Assembly (NCBI RefSeq): GCF_008831285.2
Contig: NW_022205223.1
Location: 1 to 50,640 of the forward strand
DNA length: 50,640 nt
Direction: 5' to 3'
Origin: Nymphaea colorata
Lineage: Eukaryota > Streptophyta > Magnoliopsida > Nymphaeales > Nymphaeaceae
Made by a program: the position numbers and the translations under genes. The notes under the pieces were generated by a model. The model saw only the letters and a program-made list of their open reading frames with translations. It searched no databases and was not told where the DNA came from. Shown here one piece after another: positions 1 to 11,306 of the stretch. Position 1 is the first letter of the stretch, and every line of letters starts with the position of its first letter.

Positions 1-87
1 CCCAACCCCAACCCCAACCCAACCCCAACCCCAACCCCAACCCCAACCCCAACCCCAACCCCAACCCCAACCCCAACCCCAACCCCA
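1..87. repeat. left telomere, CCCCAA repeats
   Basis: The window begins with about 14 tandem CCCCAA units, starting mid-unit, with one short CCCAA variant near position 17-22. This is the C-rich strand of a C4A2/G4T2 telomere, as in Tetrahymena, Paramecium and relatives. The repeat stops abruptly at AGAAATTATATC, and the tail of the first gene lies only about 70 bp inside it, so the subtelomere is minimal. Confidence 0.98.
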
Positions 88-155
88 GAAATTATATCTA
101 TACGAGTCTCTCCCACATATAGTTGCATATTTAAGAATGATATTAGACCCATCGA

Positions 156-3100
156 TCACTTTTTCTTATGATATTTTCTCTTAATTTCCTATCCTTGCGC
201 TGAAGCACTTCCAGCCTTTCCTTTTCAGTCTGTGCTCTTGTGACTTAATTGCGCTTCCGATACTCGATATCCTACCTCCAGTTGGAGTCAGAAGGTATCG
301 GATTGGGTTCGAATTCGAGAGTTAGAGGGAACAGCTTTTCATAATTGAAGATTTCTTCGTTGTTGTACTTGAAATATTTGTTCCAAATTCCACTGATCTT
401 TCCATAGCTCTTCAACCTATCCTTCTCTTCAGGTTATTTTCGCTTTCCATTCAAAAATTTGACCATAAACTCAGGCTTTACCTCATATATGGTGCCCTAG
501 AAGTAATCAGAAGGCTGCTCCTGCTTTCCCACGGAGAAGAAACCTTTTTTGAAGGGGTCAAATACCAGCTATAGCATGATATTTGTATTGGTGATCCAGT
601 AATAAGCTATATAGATGGTATTTTACACTTTCCGACCAGATTAAACTTCCTATCGCCGTGAGCCAGGCCTGATACTTCTCCTCCTGGAGTAATGAAGCAT
701 ACTTCTGTCTTGTCTGCAAACTTGACTCGATAAATGCCGTCATTTGTTCCAGTTCCAGTATTGACTCCGAGGGAAACCTTAGACTCCAGTTGAGCTGTGT
801 TATGCATTTAATACCTGTGACGTCGTATCCTCTTCCTTTAAGCATGAGTGCACCAATGGGAGGATGATGGCTGATTTGCTCAGCGTAAGCTGGACATCCG
901 TTGATCCAACACTGGAAGGTTTCTCCCAGAATGGGATTGAATGGCTTCTCCATGCTGAGATACATCACCGAGTTTGTAAGGCCGAAAATAATGGTTCTGA
1001 TCATCTTGTTGATGGGGGATTCCTTCTCGATTCCCTCGAGGAGGAGGGGGGCGTAGACCATGCTATAGATGAAGCGCTGCAGGTTGCTCTAGGGACCGAA
1101 GATGTCAACTGGCAAGCTGATACTGAGGATGGACTGACCAGAAACTAAGTTTTTGGCCATTTTAGAGAGGATGAACTTGAGGACGCCCTTCTGGTCTTCT
1201 ATTTTCTTCTTATGGATGAAAATCATGCTGCCTTCCTTATCATCGTGGATCCACTCATTTTTCCAAATAGGGCTGCCTTCAGATGCGTCTTGGAATCTCA
1301 AGCTTGACTTTTACTTCTCGACTGCATTGAGAATGTAGTGCTTTTTGAGGTAGGACTTATCAATGATGACGTAGCCATCTTTGTCGAGCTGGCGGACGAT
1401 TGAAAGATCAGCTTTGAAGTGCTAAACCTTCTTCTTTTATTCTTTTATTTACTCTGCGCTGATCTCACCCACCTCTTCCATAGTCTTCTTATCGAATCGC
1501 TTTACTTAGACCTTCTGGTGGGGATTAGAGTGCGATTGATGACTTTGAGGAGACACACTTGATGACTTATTTTTGTGCTAAAGTGATTTGCCATTGCTGT
1601 TATGATCCTTCTGTTCATGCTTCTATGGCTTTGAAGCCGCTACTTCCTCAGAAACTGGATTTTTCTTAGTGAAGTTTCTTGCTTCAGGCTGGCGTTCCAC
1701 TTATTTCTTTTCTTCAACTTTGGATATTTTCTTGGTGATTTCGTTGAGGGTTTTTCTTCTGGACCTGATTTAGTTTTCGAATTGGTTTGCTTGATTTTTG
1801 CTGATGTCCCATTCCAAATCGAAGAGCTTATATGCGTTCGCCTAGACAGTTGCAGTGGAAAGCGTATTAAATGCCTTTAAGTACTTCAAAGTTAAGTTAG
1901 TTTCTTGCACAAGGTTTAAATAGCCTTCGTTAGTTACCTCCACGTCTGCGATGAGCTCGAATTTGTCCTACCGCTCGAAGACACCATAGACTATGCATAG
2001 CTGTCCTCGGACTATGGTCATGAATGGGGGATAGTTGGTATTTTCGATGCTCTTGTCGACCATGTAGATCTGGTTGCCTGACTTGAAAACATGGCGAATG
2101 AAGACAAAATCTCTTGACCGGTAGAGTCTGTTGAATGGTTTCAGAACCAGATAGATGAGAGCTGAGTTTTCAGAGGGGATGTTGGTCTTGAGCTGCATTT
2201 ATTGGATGTTTTCGTTGAGTTCCTTGAGGGTCTCTACCTTGGAGATCATTGAGATGATCTGGTCAACTGAATGTTTCTCCTTGGAGAAAGTAATCACCAT
2301 CTTCAGTCGTTTTTGGAGGATTTGGTTTTGATAAATCCTCAGGTTGTCTTCTTCGTGGATAATCGAGTAGTTGAGATAGAGCTCCAGCTACTAAAGCTCA
2401 TACTCAGGATAAATCTTATGGAAGAGATCCAAATGCTTCTTCACTTCCTTTGATTTCTCATCTTCTTATTACAGTCTTTCTTCAAAGACATCAGGCTCCT
2501 CAAAGATCTATCCATCGATCAGATCGTCCACAATAGTCCTCCTAACATGAGCTAAATCCTGTTTTTCTTAATACTGGTTGATCTCCTATTTTAGCTGCTG
2601 AACCTGTTGTTCCTCTTTGGTCATTTCGTTCTTCTACAGCTACTGGATGATGTTAATTTCTTTCTTCTCGATTGGAAGAGGATTGAAGTCAATCTACATC
2701 CTTTTATTGCCTTCGACAATCATGCTGGTTGAGAGGTAGTCATCATCTGAGTTTTCTGAATTTTTTCTGCCTATTTACGAATAGAATGATTTGGTCATTA
2801 TCTTTACGTCGTCGGTAGTGAAGGTGGGTTTGGTGCTTTTGCCTCTAAAAAGAAAGCAATAAAGTTCCCACTATCTGTATTAGACTGAAAATCTGATGCT
2901 TTGATACCATTTATCGAATACCGCCTTATCGCTGAAGCCAATGTGGACGGTTCTTGACTTTTCTGGTGGGTTATTGTTGATTGCTTCAAGGACAAAGCTG
3001 TAGTACTATTTATTTTTGGAAATCCTCAACATATAGTCCTTCATTTCATACGTTTTTATTTTGACTTCCCGTTCAGCGAACATGATGTGTCTATCTTGGT

Positions 3101-3476
3101 CCAGTCTCAATTTTTTTTATTTCCACCGTTTGATGTTGAAGCTCCTCGAAAAGCCAATATCGTTGAGTATGCCAGAGAAGGGTGATTTTGGCGGTTCGTA
3201 ATCCTCCTTGACGAATCTTCGGATATAACCGATGACTCGGACGTAGTACTAGATCTTTTCCTCCCGATTCATCGTGTTGAATGCTTTTACGAATTCTTAT
3301 GAGAGTTATTTCTTGCGGTTCTTGCTCTTGTATTTAAGTTTATCATTGACATTGAACTCACCGTGGATGGAGTACTAGCAGTAGTCCAAGATGGCGGACA
3401 GGTTGGTGGCAAGGCTTAGCACCGATCTGTATTACTATTATTCTGTAAACTTTTGGAAAAGATTCAATTGGCTCAT
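156..3476 (-). CDS. PH-START-oxysterol-binding (ORD) lipid-transfer protein
   Basis: About 1,100 aa, predicted to move sterols or phospholipids between membranes. In order: an N-terminal helical region that ends in a YYVRVIGYIRRF stretch; a PH domain (about residues 97-197) ending in the typical DKWYQSIRF tryptophan helix; a START domain centred on residues 425-500 (SRDFVFIRHVF, then MVDKSIENTNYPP); a basic, Gln-rich linker; and a C-terminal ORD with KPFNPILGETF and the family signature EQISHHPP, ending FDPFKKGFFS and WNKYFKY. One-base deletions break the frame near 790 and 620. The ATG (MSQLNLF) lies 44 bp after the upstream gene's stop. In the frame of the last recognisable residues no TGA occurs before the telomere; a TGA at 156-158 is reached only if one more A is missing from an A-run. 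PH-START-ORD is an unusual combination. The ORD call is firm, PH and START are good. Confidence 0.88.
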
Positions 3477-3520
3477 CGATATCAATTTGATAAAATTATA
3501 TAATCCTCCATCAATTAATA

Positions 3521-4847
3521 TCAAGAAAGGAATATAACTGATATATCTATACGGGAAGGGTAAGATATTTTGAAAATCATTGGTTTGCAAAAAATTTAAT
3601 GCCGATGTTTTAACGTAACTTGGAAAACCATTGCAGCTTGTGGATGAGATGGAAGGAAGAACAGACACTGCTGCTGATCGTCTATTAGATTTTACTGAAC
3701 TCGCCCCTCCAGTTTCTGTTTAGCAGCCTGTTCGAGCCGCTCGAACCACTAGATTTGGACAGGATGGAGATGGTTAATGCTTCTGAAGGCAGTTGGGTGA
3801 GCCAATTCCTGACGCTGGACTTGATGGCCTTAAACTCTTCCTTAATCTTCTCCTCTGTCTTTTCAATCAGGTGACGGTTGATCTATTCGATAAATGGCCT
3901 ATCTTTCGATCCAGTATCTGTAGCAGTTCCTCAAAGCTGAAGTTAAGGGCCTTCTGCAGAGGCTAGCAAATCTTTAGTGGGAATCGATATTGCACTAAAG
4001 AATGGGCTCCTAGCACATAAAGCAGAACCGAAAGAGCTGTGGGATGCTGGCAAGGGCGCTTTTGGGTTGGCTTGAATGCGGTGAGTGGCAGTTATATTGA
4101 TTTTTTGCTTCTTCTACAGGACATTTTGGTTCTTAAAACGATAGGTGGACTGTTTATCCTTCGGCTAGCTTTAACTCTTTTACTTTGAACCATTTCTGGA
4201 CTGGTTTCTGGAGACCAGCGACACAACTTCTATCTTAGCTGCTGATGTTGATTATTTTTTGCATGCCCTCTTGTCCTCCTGGAAGGGATTGAGCTATATT
4301 GACTTATACATATATGAATTTTTCATGGTAGAGGCTGATCCGATTTCCCGCTGGAGGTTGTCTTTGAACGCTCTAACTTTTTTATTTGTTGAGTATCTTT
4401 CAGGCTCTGCTTTTTAGTTCTCTTGCATGGGGTCCCTGATGTTGTACAGGTCGTAGACCATATGGATGTATTCCATCACTTCCTTATTGTCGAGCATGGT
4501 GATCTCTGAGCTTTCAGTATGGATTGGGAGGTTTTTCGAGGGGGACTGGGGTTGATCGAGACGCATAGATTGGATTAGTCTGTCCTGTAGAGGGTGGATG
4601 AGGCGGCGTAAGCCATCGTTTATTCTGAGAATTTGGAGTCTTTTTTCCCCGAAGCGATTTTCTCTCGATTTCTTTTTAGTTTTCCATATGATTCGTTGAT
4701 TTGGCGATCAAGATTATTCATGAAGATCTCTACGGTCTTTACGTTGGTTGGCTTTCGACGTGGTTTTGGTCCTTACTAGTGATTGCTGCTGTATATGTTT
4801 GTGTTACTTATGAGATGGTTGCTCTCCTTTCGGGTCGGTTGCTTCAT
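3521..4847 (-). CDS. uncharacterised protein
   Basis: About 440 codons from ATG (MKQPTRKESN) to TGA at 3521-3523. The N-terminal part is basic and rich in Ser, Asn and Gln; the middle holds an amphipathic stretch with FSFEELLQILDRK; the C-terminal part is helical, with NWLTQLPSEALTISI followed by QIQWFERLEQAA. That W..P......I.W pattern faintly recalls the dynein heavy-chain stem, but the protein is far too short for a dynein and I do not assign it. At least four frame breaks (about 4630, 4060, 3880 and 3760) had to be bridged, each consistent with a single missing base. It lies head-to-tail with the lipid-transfer gene. Coding is supported by long TGA-free stretches with frequent TAA/TAG used as Gln. 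Confidence 0.6.
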
Positions 4848-5334
4848 GGACGACGTTAAGTATAATTAATATATGATGGCATAGCGATTCCAAATAAATT
4901 ATATTGCCTGCATTTGCCAGAATATTTTCTTTTGGTTGGGATGGGCGGGTGTGATAGGGTGGGAGTTTGGCAATTTTTTAGGAGTTTTTAAAAAATGACA
5001 GTAGGTTAGTTGTTGGGTAGTTCATAGTTTGAAATTAATCTATTGATAAAATATAAACTTTATTCAGGCTTGAGGTCGTTATAATTAATTGAAAGGGGTA
5101 AAAAGGGTGTTTTGTCCAAAATCGGCCATTATCTAAGTGAGTGCGCAATTGTAACTATCGATTTAAAATGGCTTTTGCGTTTTTGTTAAGCTACTAAGTT
5201 GGGCATTTTGGTCATAAGGCATATTATCATACCTCTCTGTTTAAATTTTAATATTTCCTGATGAGTCCATGGGTGCGAATGATTACAAAATATCTCATCG
5301 TGTTATTTTCGATCAAAAAGGGAAATAAATAGAA
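4848..5334. other. intergenic region between divergent genes
   Basis: 487 bp between two divergent starts. It is T- and A-rich with short G-runs (for example around 4937-4965) and has frequent TGA in all frames. I see no gene, RNA or repeat in it. It should contain the promoters of both flanking genes. Confidence 0.6.
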
Positions 5335-6360
5335 ATGGTCATACGTAGGCTACCATCAAGCTTAAATGCAAATAGCTTAATTTGCACTTCTTATAATTAT
5401 TATATTTTCAGAAATCCATGCTTACAAGAAAATTACGAGAAACTTCAACAAGAAAATAAAAAATACGAGAAACTCTCAGAAAAATCAAACTCACCTCGAA
5501 TCCCGCCTCCAAGGACTGTATTAGAAAATGATTAAAAATCGTCTGAGAAATAAAAGCTCCAACCAAACGCAGGATAATAGCACACGGATCGGCCTTGAGG
5601 CAGATGACAAGAGGGAGAGATTGATGGAATTGGTGGACAACAGCAAGTGCGAGTGCCCTATTTGCCTCTAGATCGCCATAAGTCCGATAGTCTTGCCATG
5701 TGGGCACTGCTACTGCCTCAAGTGCTTCTAAGAAAACAGCATATTCAACCTGCGCTGCTGCCTCTGCAGGCGCTAGATCGATACGTAGGAGATCCAGCCG
5801 GCCAAAATGGTCCAAACTTTTATCGACAGGTATCCTTCTTCTAAGGTAGGTTTATTCTGCCCACCAGCCAATAGCAGGTGAATTATTGGTGCCGAAGGGG
5901 AGAATTCGCCGAGTGGGAAGCCTAGAGGAGAATCGACCTGCAAGCTTTAAGGACGGGTGATAATATCGATGTGAGGACCGATGATAATAATTGGCGCCGA
6001 GGCATCATCGTGTGCTTCCTGTTCCAGTAAGACTAATACACCGTTGAGATTAAATACTGCTCCAACATGAAACTCGAGAACGTTTTGGTTCCCGTTTCCT
6101 CCAGAAGACTCGCGCCGAATGGTTTCTTTACCAAAGGGCATTATTTGAAATACCGAACCATAAACTACTAGTCTAAATTCGTATAGAGCATAGAGATTCC
6201 CGAAATCAAATGCGAGTTTGTCGATGAATCTGATGAAGTTATCATCCGCTAGGAAAAAGGGAGCCAATAGGGTCGATTTGAATCGGAGAATCATGACCTT
6301 GCGCTGGAGCTGTTCTAGTACGAGATGAAATAGTGGTAGAATGTCTTTTAGCTTGGTTGA
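5335..6360 (+). CDS. RING finger protein with C-terminal Tudor/agenet-like domain
   Basis: A probable E3 ubiquitin ligase of about 330 aa. The N-terminus has a short Glu/Lys/Gln helix (LQENYEKLQQENKKYEKL). A compact C3HC4 RING follows at about 5647-5775: CECPICL, then PCGHCYCLKC, then RCCLCRR. The C-terminal half has DVRTDDNNWRRGIIV followed by a second strand pair and VPVSSRRLAPNG, which resembles the SH3-like barrel of Tudor, MBT and agenet domains. Five TAA/TAG codons lie inside the RING segment alone. The frame changes after PPPRTVLEND and again at 5840-5875. The second change fits either a 29-nt GT...AG intron (5846-5874) or one lost base. If the first segment is not coding, an in-frame ATG at 5528 would be the start. 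RING firm; Tudor-like is inference. Confidence 0.8.
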
Positions 6361-6407
6361 TATTCATCTTTCTTGTCATCTAACCCTATTCAACTATTAT
6401 AAGCTCA

Positions 6408-6699
6408 ATGGAGATCCTTCAACTTCTAGCTTTTTTCATCTTTTGGGTTTACAGTTAGGAGTCTTCAAAAATATTCAACCAAAAGGTTACCTGGTTTAGC
6501 TCAAACACTCCGAAAGTTATTTTTGAGAGGGATTTTGTTTTGTTGTATGTTTCTACTTTTAGAATAGATAAACTAAATTAAAGTCCACACCAGATATGAC
6601 GTCAATTTCATAAATAACAGCATCCGTAATCCATGCCCTTTTCCTAAATTTTTCAAGACTTATGAGAAAGTTGGGGGATTTGGTTATTATGTGTGGTGA
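6408..6699 (+). CDS. small putative secreted protein
   Basis: About 97 aa in a stretch between two genes. The first 16 residues (MEILQLLAFFIFWVYS) look like a signal peptide. They are followed by TWFSSNTPKVIFERDFVLLYVS, read up to DKLNQSP; one missing base then leads into YDVNFINNSIRNPCPFPKF and ends GYYVW-TGA at 6697-6699. No family is recognised. Support is the signal-like start and two adjoining TGA-free segments with coding-like composition. It could still be a chance reading frame. Confidence 0.42.
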
Positions 6700-6759
6700 G
6701 AAAGTTTTTTGCCTTTTTATTTGGAGTCAATCGCTTATTTTAATATAAAAAAAGAATCG

Positions 6760-8469
6760 ATGAAAGGCTCGGCTGATAACCCCATCAGCTTGGATTAAAA
6801 TGAAGAACCACTAACGAGAGAGAAGCCATCTGGATGCAGCCAGGAATAAGGAAATCATTGGATTGGCATTATTATCGAGTTAGCCCTTTGATCTCTGCTT
6901 CGCGGTTATAAAGACCAATATCCAAGGAGACATCCCCACCAAGTAGAGAGAGCTCAACAAAGCTATCATCAAGTATTTTAAGTAAAAAATCGCATCAACA
7001 TCTCCTGCGAATACTTCCATTCCAAGCTGGAACCCGATTATTCCGACCCATAGACTATCCCCAATCCCTGCGAACTGCTCATCTATGGGGTGGACTTTCT
7101 AACCACGAAGCAAATAAGGGACCACTTTGCAATTCTCTCCACGCAAATTCGGTAGATAATATGGATCAATGACTCCACATGCAAATTGGTATATAGTTCG
7201 GCCTCAGAGACGGAACTGGTCATCGAAGATCAGCTAAAGGCGATAAAGATGGAAGAAGACAGCGGACAGCTTCCAAGGGGTAATTATCTGCAATAATTAG
7301 GCTGGTTCCTGATCAAGCCATACACTACCTTTTCCTTTGAGAGGACTCTGTGGGCAAGATACGCTACATCGCTAGAGAAGAACATTCCCAAAGAGAAAAA
7401 GGAGCTTTACTAAAAATTCTAAATGGCCAAAGCAGAGCTGCCCAGATATTTGCTAGATAAGTTTAATGCTACTGAAAAGTACAAGGCTCAAGTGAAGGAA
7501 CTGGAGATGAACGAAATCATGGAAAAGAGAAGACACAATCGAAGTCCTCCCAGAGGTCGTGACTACTCAAGGACGAGATAAAAATATAGGAACAATCGGC
7601 GGTAGTTTGGTGAAGAGAGGCCATGGAGGGACCGAAATAGATACGATGATGATCGATTCGAAGTAGGTGAGGTGAGGAATGTAAGATACGCTCATCGACC
7701 AGCCAACACGAATGATTCTTTCGTATACAACAATCCAAGGAATCCTGGCCGTAACAACCAATCATACTTTCAAGCAAACAACCTTAATACTAGTTTCAAC
7801 TACGAGCGCAAATAATACCTTGACTACCAAAGAAACAACCAATAACAGTAGATGAGTTTTAGATTCAATCCTGTCAGGAATAACGCTAATCACAACAACA
7901 GTAGGAACGATTTAAGCTTCAACTACCAGAACAAGAATAAAAGAGTATTCTACGATGCCGCCTAGATTGATAGTGAGCTTTCCTTCAACCAGTTTGGCTC
8001 AGTTAGAAAGCCAAATAACGAAAGAGATGATTAAACTACACAGAAAGAAACAACATGTTTGATGTTCCTGATGATGCCTCTTTATATTCGAAGCTTAGCC
8101 CCCAAAAGGTAAGGTAGAGATACTTCCTTTAGGCTTGAGCAGCAAGCCCCAAGAAATAATGCTGCTGACCTTTCCTACAATATGGGCTACAAACCCAGCA
8201 GAGCCAATAATAACAGTGATAGCTTTGAATACAATCCCAAGCCGAACCCAAAGGCTCCATAGTAAAGAAAGGATTTCTTTGAATACCTCAACTAAAAATC
8301 GGCTGTGAGTTCGATCCGCTAGCCCAACGATTAAGATTTCAATGAAGATTCATTCAGGTATGATAAAAAAATCGATACAAAAAAACAGAAGGAAAACAAG
8401 ATACTGAGTGACAGCTTCTACAACCAGGAAGCTATTGATCTGCTCAGATTAGAGAATAATGACTTTTGA
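6760..8469 (+). CDS. NCBP3-like RNA cap-binding protein
   Basis: About 565 aa. An acidic N-terminus (DQNEEPLTREK) precedes a region with LLIYGVDFLTTKQIRDHF and, about 20 residues on, IIWINDSTCKLVYSSASE. This matches the degenerate RRM of nuclear cap-binding protein 3 (C17orf85), whose hallmark is a W(I/L)(D/N)D.SC.(V/L) strand. NCBP3 binds the 5' cap of mRNA together with NCBP1. The C-terminal two thirds are low-complexity and rich in Arg, Asn, Gln and Tyr (for example PPRGRDYSR and repeated NNS/NYQN), as expected for an RNA-bound disordered tail. Several frame breaks occur in the first 500 bp. The stop is TGA at 8467-8469. An alternative ATG lies at 6800 in another frame. The assignment rests on the RRM motif alone. 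Confidence 0.65.
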
Positions 8470-8587
8470 TTATAGTTATGAATTAAGTTGATTGTTGGAC
8501 CCATAATTTGGATGATTAAATTTGAGAGGTTATTTAAAGTGACTTTGGGGATGCTTGCAACATCTTTGCCTATGATTTCTTCGTATA

Positions 8588-8869
8588 ATGGAAAAATCTA
8601 ACTTTAGATGTGAGATCCTCATTCCTCGAGAGAGTCTACTTATCTTTATATAAGATGATTTTCATGAGGAATAACAAATCACTTTCTATGCTATTTTGCA
8701 GAATTTGGCAGATCCACATCAAATGTCGATTAATACACTGTTAAAACATCATTTTTATCATTATCTTGACAGTTATGCATATTATGAACACAATAAAAAT
8801 CACGCAACAAAAAATATGACTCAATCATTATCATTTCTGTCGTCATTGATTAAGACAAATTACATTTGA
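8588..8869 (+). CDS. small uncharacterised protein (93 aa)
   Basis: A clean ATG-to-TGA frame of 94 codons with four TAA/TAG codons read as Gln. It starts MEKSNFRCEILIPRESLLIF and is helical and His/Tyr-rich in the middle (LLKHHFYHYLDSYAYY). It sits between the NCBP3-like and HP1-like genes. No family is recognised. Because TGA is the only stop, a frame of this length in AT-rich DNA can arise by chance, so confidence is moderate. Confidence 0.45.
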
Positions 8870-9051
8870 ATTTGAATAATTGAGGTGTAGTCAACCTATA
8901 ATAATGAATAAACGATATTTTTATTTCTCGAGACTTCAGGAGTTGGAACGGTAGAAATATCATGGATGATAAGTGCACCACAATTTATAAATTGTTACTT
9001 CAGCTTATATTTGGCTCAATTTGGAATTAATTTATAAGCTAACAGCCGGAA

Positions 9052-9909
9052 ATGTCAGAGTACGCAGTTGAAGGCATCATCGATCGTCGCCTCAACAAAA
9101 AGAGTAAAAAAGCGCATAACCTAGACCAGTACGAGTACAGGGTGAAATGGGTCGGCTACTCCGTCGAAGAGTCCACCTGGGAACCATTGAAAAACCTCAA
9201 GTACGTCAAGGACATGGTCCAGTAGTTCGACAGGCTGCAGGAGAAGAAAAGCGAGAAAAAGGAGAGCCCCAACTCCAGCTCTAAGCGTCCCCCCAGACTC
9301 GGCTTGGAAAGCAAGCAACCTGAGAAATTCTCCAAGATTCTCAGGAATAGCTCGAAGTCCTCCCACAAGCTGGAGGAGTCCGAAGAGGAGGAAAAATCAG
9401 AGAGGGAGGAGAGCTCAGACGAGGAGAACGAGGAATCTGAGGAGGAAAGGCCCCGCAAGCTCAGAAAGAGGTAGGAAAAAGCAGCTGGCAGATCAAACGA
9501 GTCTACTCCAAAACCAAAGAAGACCCCACAGGAAAGACGCTCGAAGACCAAAGCTCTCCCCAAGGAGCAAAAACAGGTTAAGTGCAAATTGGAAAACTAG
9601 GACATCGGCCAAAGGATCTATCATGAGGAGGAGGAGCCTTCCAATGAAAAGGCTCCATTTGAAGAGGAGGAGATTTCCGAAAAGCATGGCAAGGAGACCG
9701 CTCCCAGCGTTGGCAGCCCAAACGACGAGAAACTGACAGTTTTGGGAATGTGCAGGGGCTGCAACGGTGAATACCTCTACTACGTGGAGAGCAGCAACAA
9801 GCTTCGCAGCTACAAAACCCGTTCCTACATGGTGGAAAACTACGCCGAGAGCCTGCTCATTTTTTACGAGGGCAAGATCGTGTTCTCTGACCCTCCCGAG
9901 GCGCAGTGA
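9052..9909 (+). CDS. HP1-like protein: chromodomain plus chromoshadow-like domain
   Basis: One uninterrupted frame of 285 aa with three in-frame TAG codons and a TGA stop. The N-terminal chromodomain (residues about 4-60) has the aromatic-cage pattern YAVEGIIDRR, YRVKWVGY and STWEPLKNL, expected to bind methylated histone H3. A long hinge (about 60-220) is very rich in Glu, Ser, Lys and Arg, with runs such as EESEEEEKSE. The C-terminus (about 225-280) has LTVLGMCRGCNGEYLYYV and ends LLIFYEGKIVF, which fits the chromoshadow fold used for HP1 dimerisation. In ciliates such proteins act in heterochromatin and in programmed DNA elimination during macronuclear development; that role here is inference. 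There is no frame error in this gene. Confidence 0.9.
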
Positions 9910-9955
9910 TGGCTATATTTATGCATTTTAATCAATTATGTGCAATATCATCATT

Positions 9956-11184
9956 TCAATTCATTGTTAGCCTGTATTTGAATGAATATTATTGGAATTC
10001 CTCAAATGCCTCGCTTACGATGCGCTCCTTTTGCCGGTTGCTAGCCATGATTGTATGGTTCTATGCCTTTAGGCTTGATATCTGATTGTTCAAATTACCT
10101 ATTTTCACATACATTTCCTGTAGCTTAGCAACTAAATCCTATTGGTAGTTGTGCATGATTTCTTCTAAAGGCTCATCATCTTCGAATTCCTTCACGTTTT
10201 GGCCTTGGCAGAAAGACGCACCATCGTTTTCTCGTTTAATGGATTTGATCATCCTGATAGACTCCAGGGTGGTGGAGCACTCCTTATCAATATTTTCTTT
10301 GTCCAATTTTGAAAAGTCATTCTGTGAGTTGGTGGATTTTCTTAGGTGGCAATAAACTTATCGATATTTGCTGATTTACTCGTTCAGGTGGTCGATAATT
10401 AGGGCATCCTCTACTATCTTTTATTGCATTTCTTTGTTCTACTCTGCTAATTTGGACGTCAAGGCTTATGTCTATGTGTGTGATGCAACGATTTAGTTTC
10501 TTTCTAGAATGAGGTCCTTATAGATAGTCATGTATTCCTTTGGATGGGAGATGCCAAGTTCTTCGATAAAATTATTTTTTTCTGCATTGTTAATTCGATT
10601 AGTTTCAGTTAGTTTTATGTTTTCCTGCTAGAGCTGAGTCTTAAGTTCGGCCACTTGCATATTTTTGGCTTCGATTTCCCTTAGCTTTTGATTTAGCATC
10701 TCATTTTCCTCCTCAAGACTTTCAATTGTCTGGTATACCTCTTTGATTTCCATTTTGTTCTCCAGCCAGCTTTCAACCTTTTTGATCTGATACATGAGAT
10801 ACATCTGCGTCTCATCTTCAAGTTCAAGGATTCTATTGACAAACTCTTGTTTTATCTCATGGCGCATGATAAGGAAGAGAATGAGTTTTGCCATTTCGGA
10901 CATGTATTAATTCTACATTAGCTGTTGTTTTTGGTTCCGCTTGAACTTGAGGTCTTCTACTGGTTGAGGTATTTTTAGATTTTGAGTAGGTAGGGTTTGT
11001 AGTCGAAGTCAGTATCGATGATATCGGAGAAAAAGTGAGCGTTGATCTTGTTGAGAAGGGACGGAATGATCCTGGATGCTCTCAGCTGGTCGAAGGAGTA
11101 TATGCGATGTTTTTATCCAATGAGAAGGCGCTAACGATTAAGCCAAATTAGCAAATGGTGGCTCTCCTAGTCGTTATAACTCAT
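9956..11184 (-). CDS. coiled-coil protein with CH-like N-terminus
   Basis: About 410 aa. The N-terminus (MSYNDQESHH, then LLIWLNRQRLLIGQKHRIYS, FDQLRASRIIPSLLNKI and FFSDIIDTDFDYK) has the spacing of a divergent calponin-homology or NN-CH domain as in HOOK and ciliary coiled-coil proteins: a LL.WL helix, a central basic helix and an I...LL.KI helix. The rest is almost continuous coiled coil (for example IESLEEENEMLNQKLREIEA). One frame break lies near 10970, after QKYLNQ. The stop TGA is at 9956-9958, tail to tail with the HP1-like gene (46 bp apart). A microtubule or ciliary role is a guess from the architecture. Confidence 0.7.
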
Positions 11185-11306
11185 TTATTATAATCAGGCT
11201 TCCCAAATACCCATATAAAGAGGAAAAATCAATCAAAAGTCATTATCAAGCTTTCACTTTTTACTTTGATTGATGGAATTAATCAAGAATATTGTTGAAG
11301 ATAACT

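Noticed and set aside
780-830. A possible 20-nt GT...AG intron in the sterol-binding gene (GTATTAAATGC...ACACAG)
   Set aside because: Keeping it and adding one missing C gives GIKCITQLQLESKVSLG, a better fit to the ORD fold than removing it, so the shift is a deletion.
3521-4847. Dynein heavy-chain stem
   Set aside because: Only one short W..P...I.W pattern supports it, and the gene is about ten times too short.
9156-9587. Minus-strand frames opposite the HP1-like gene, very Ser/Leu-rich
   Set aside because: They are the reverse of the Glu/Ser/Lys-rich hinge; the plus-strand protein has clear domains.
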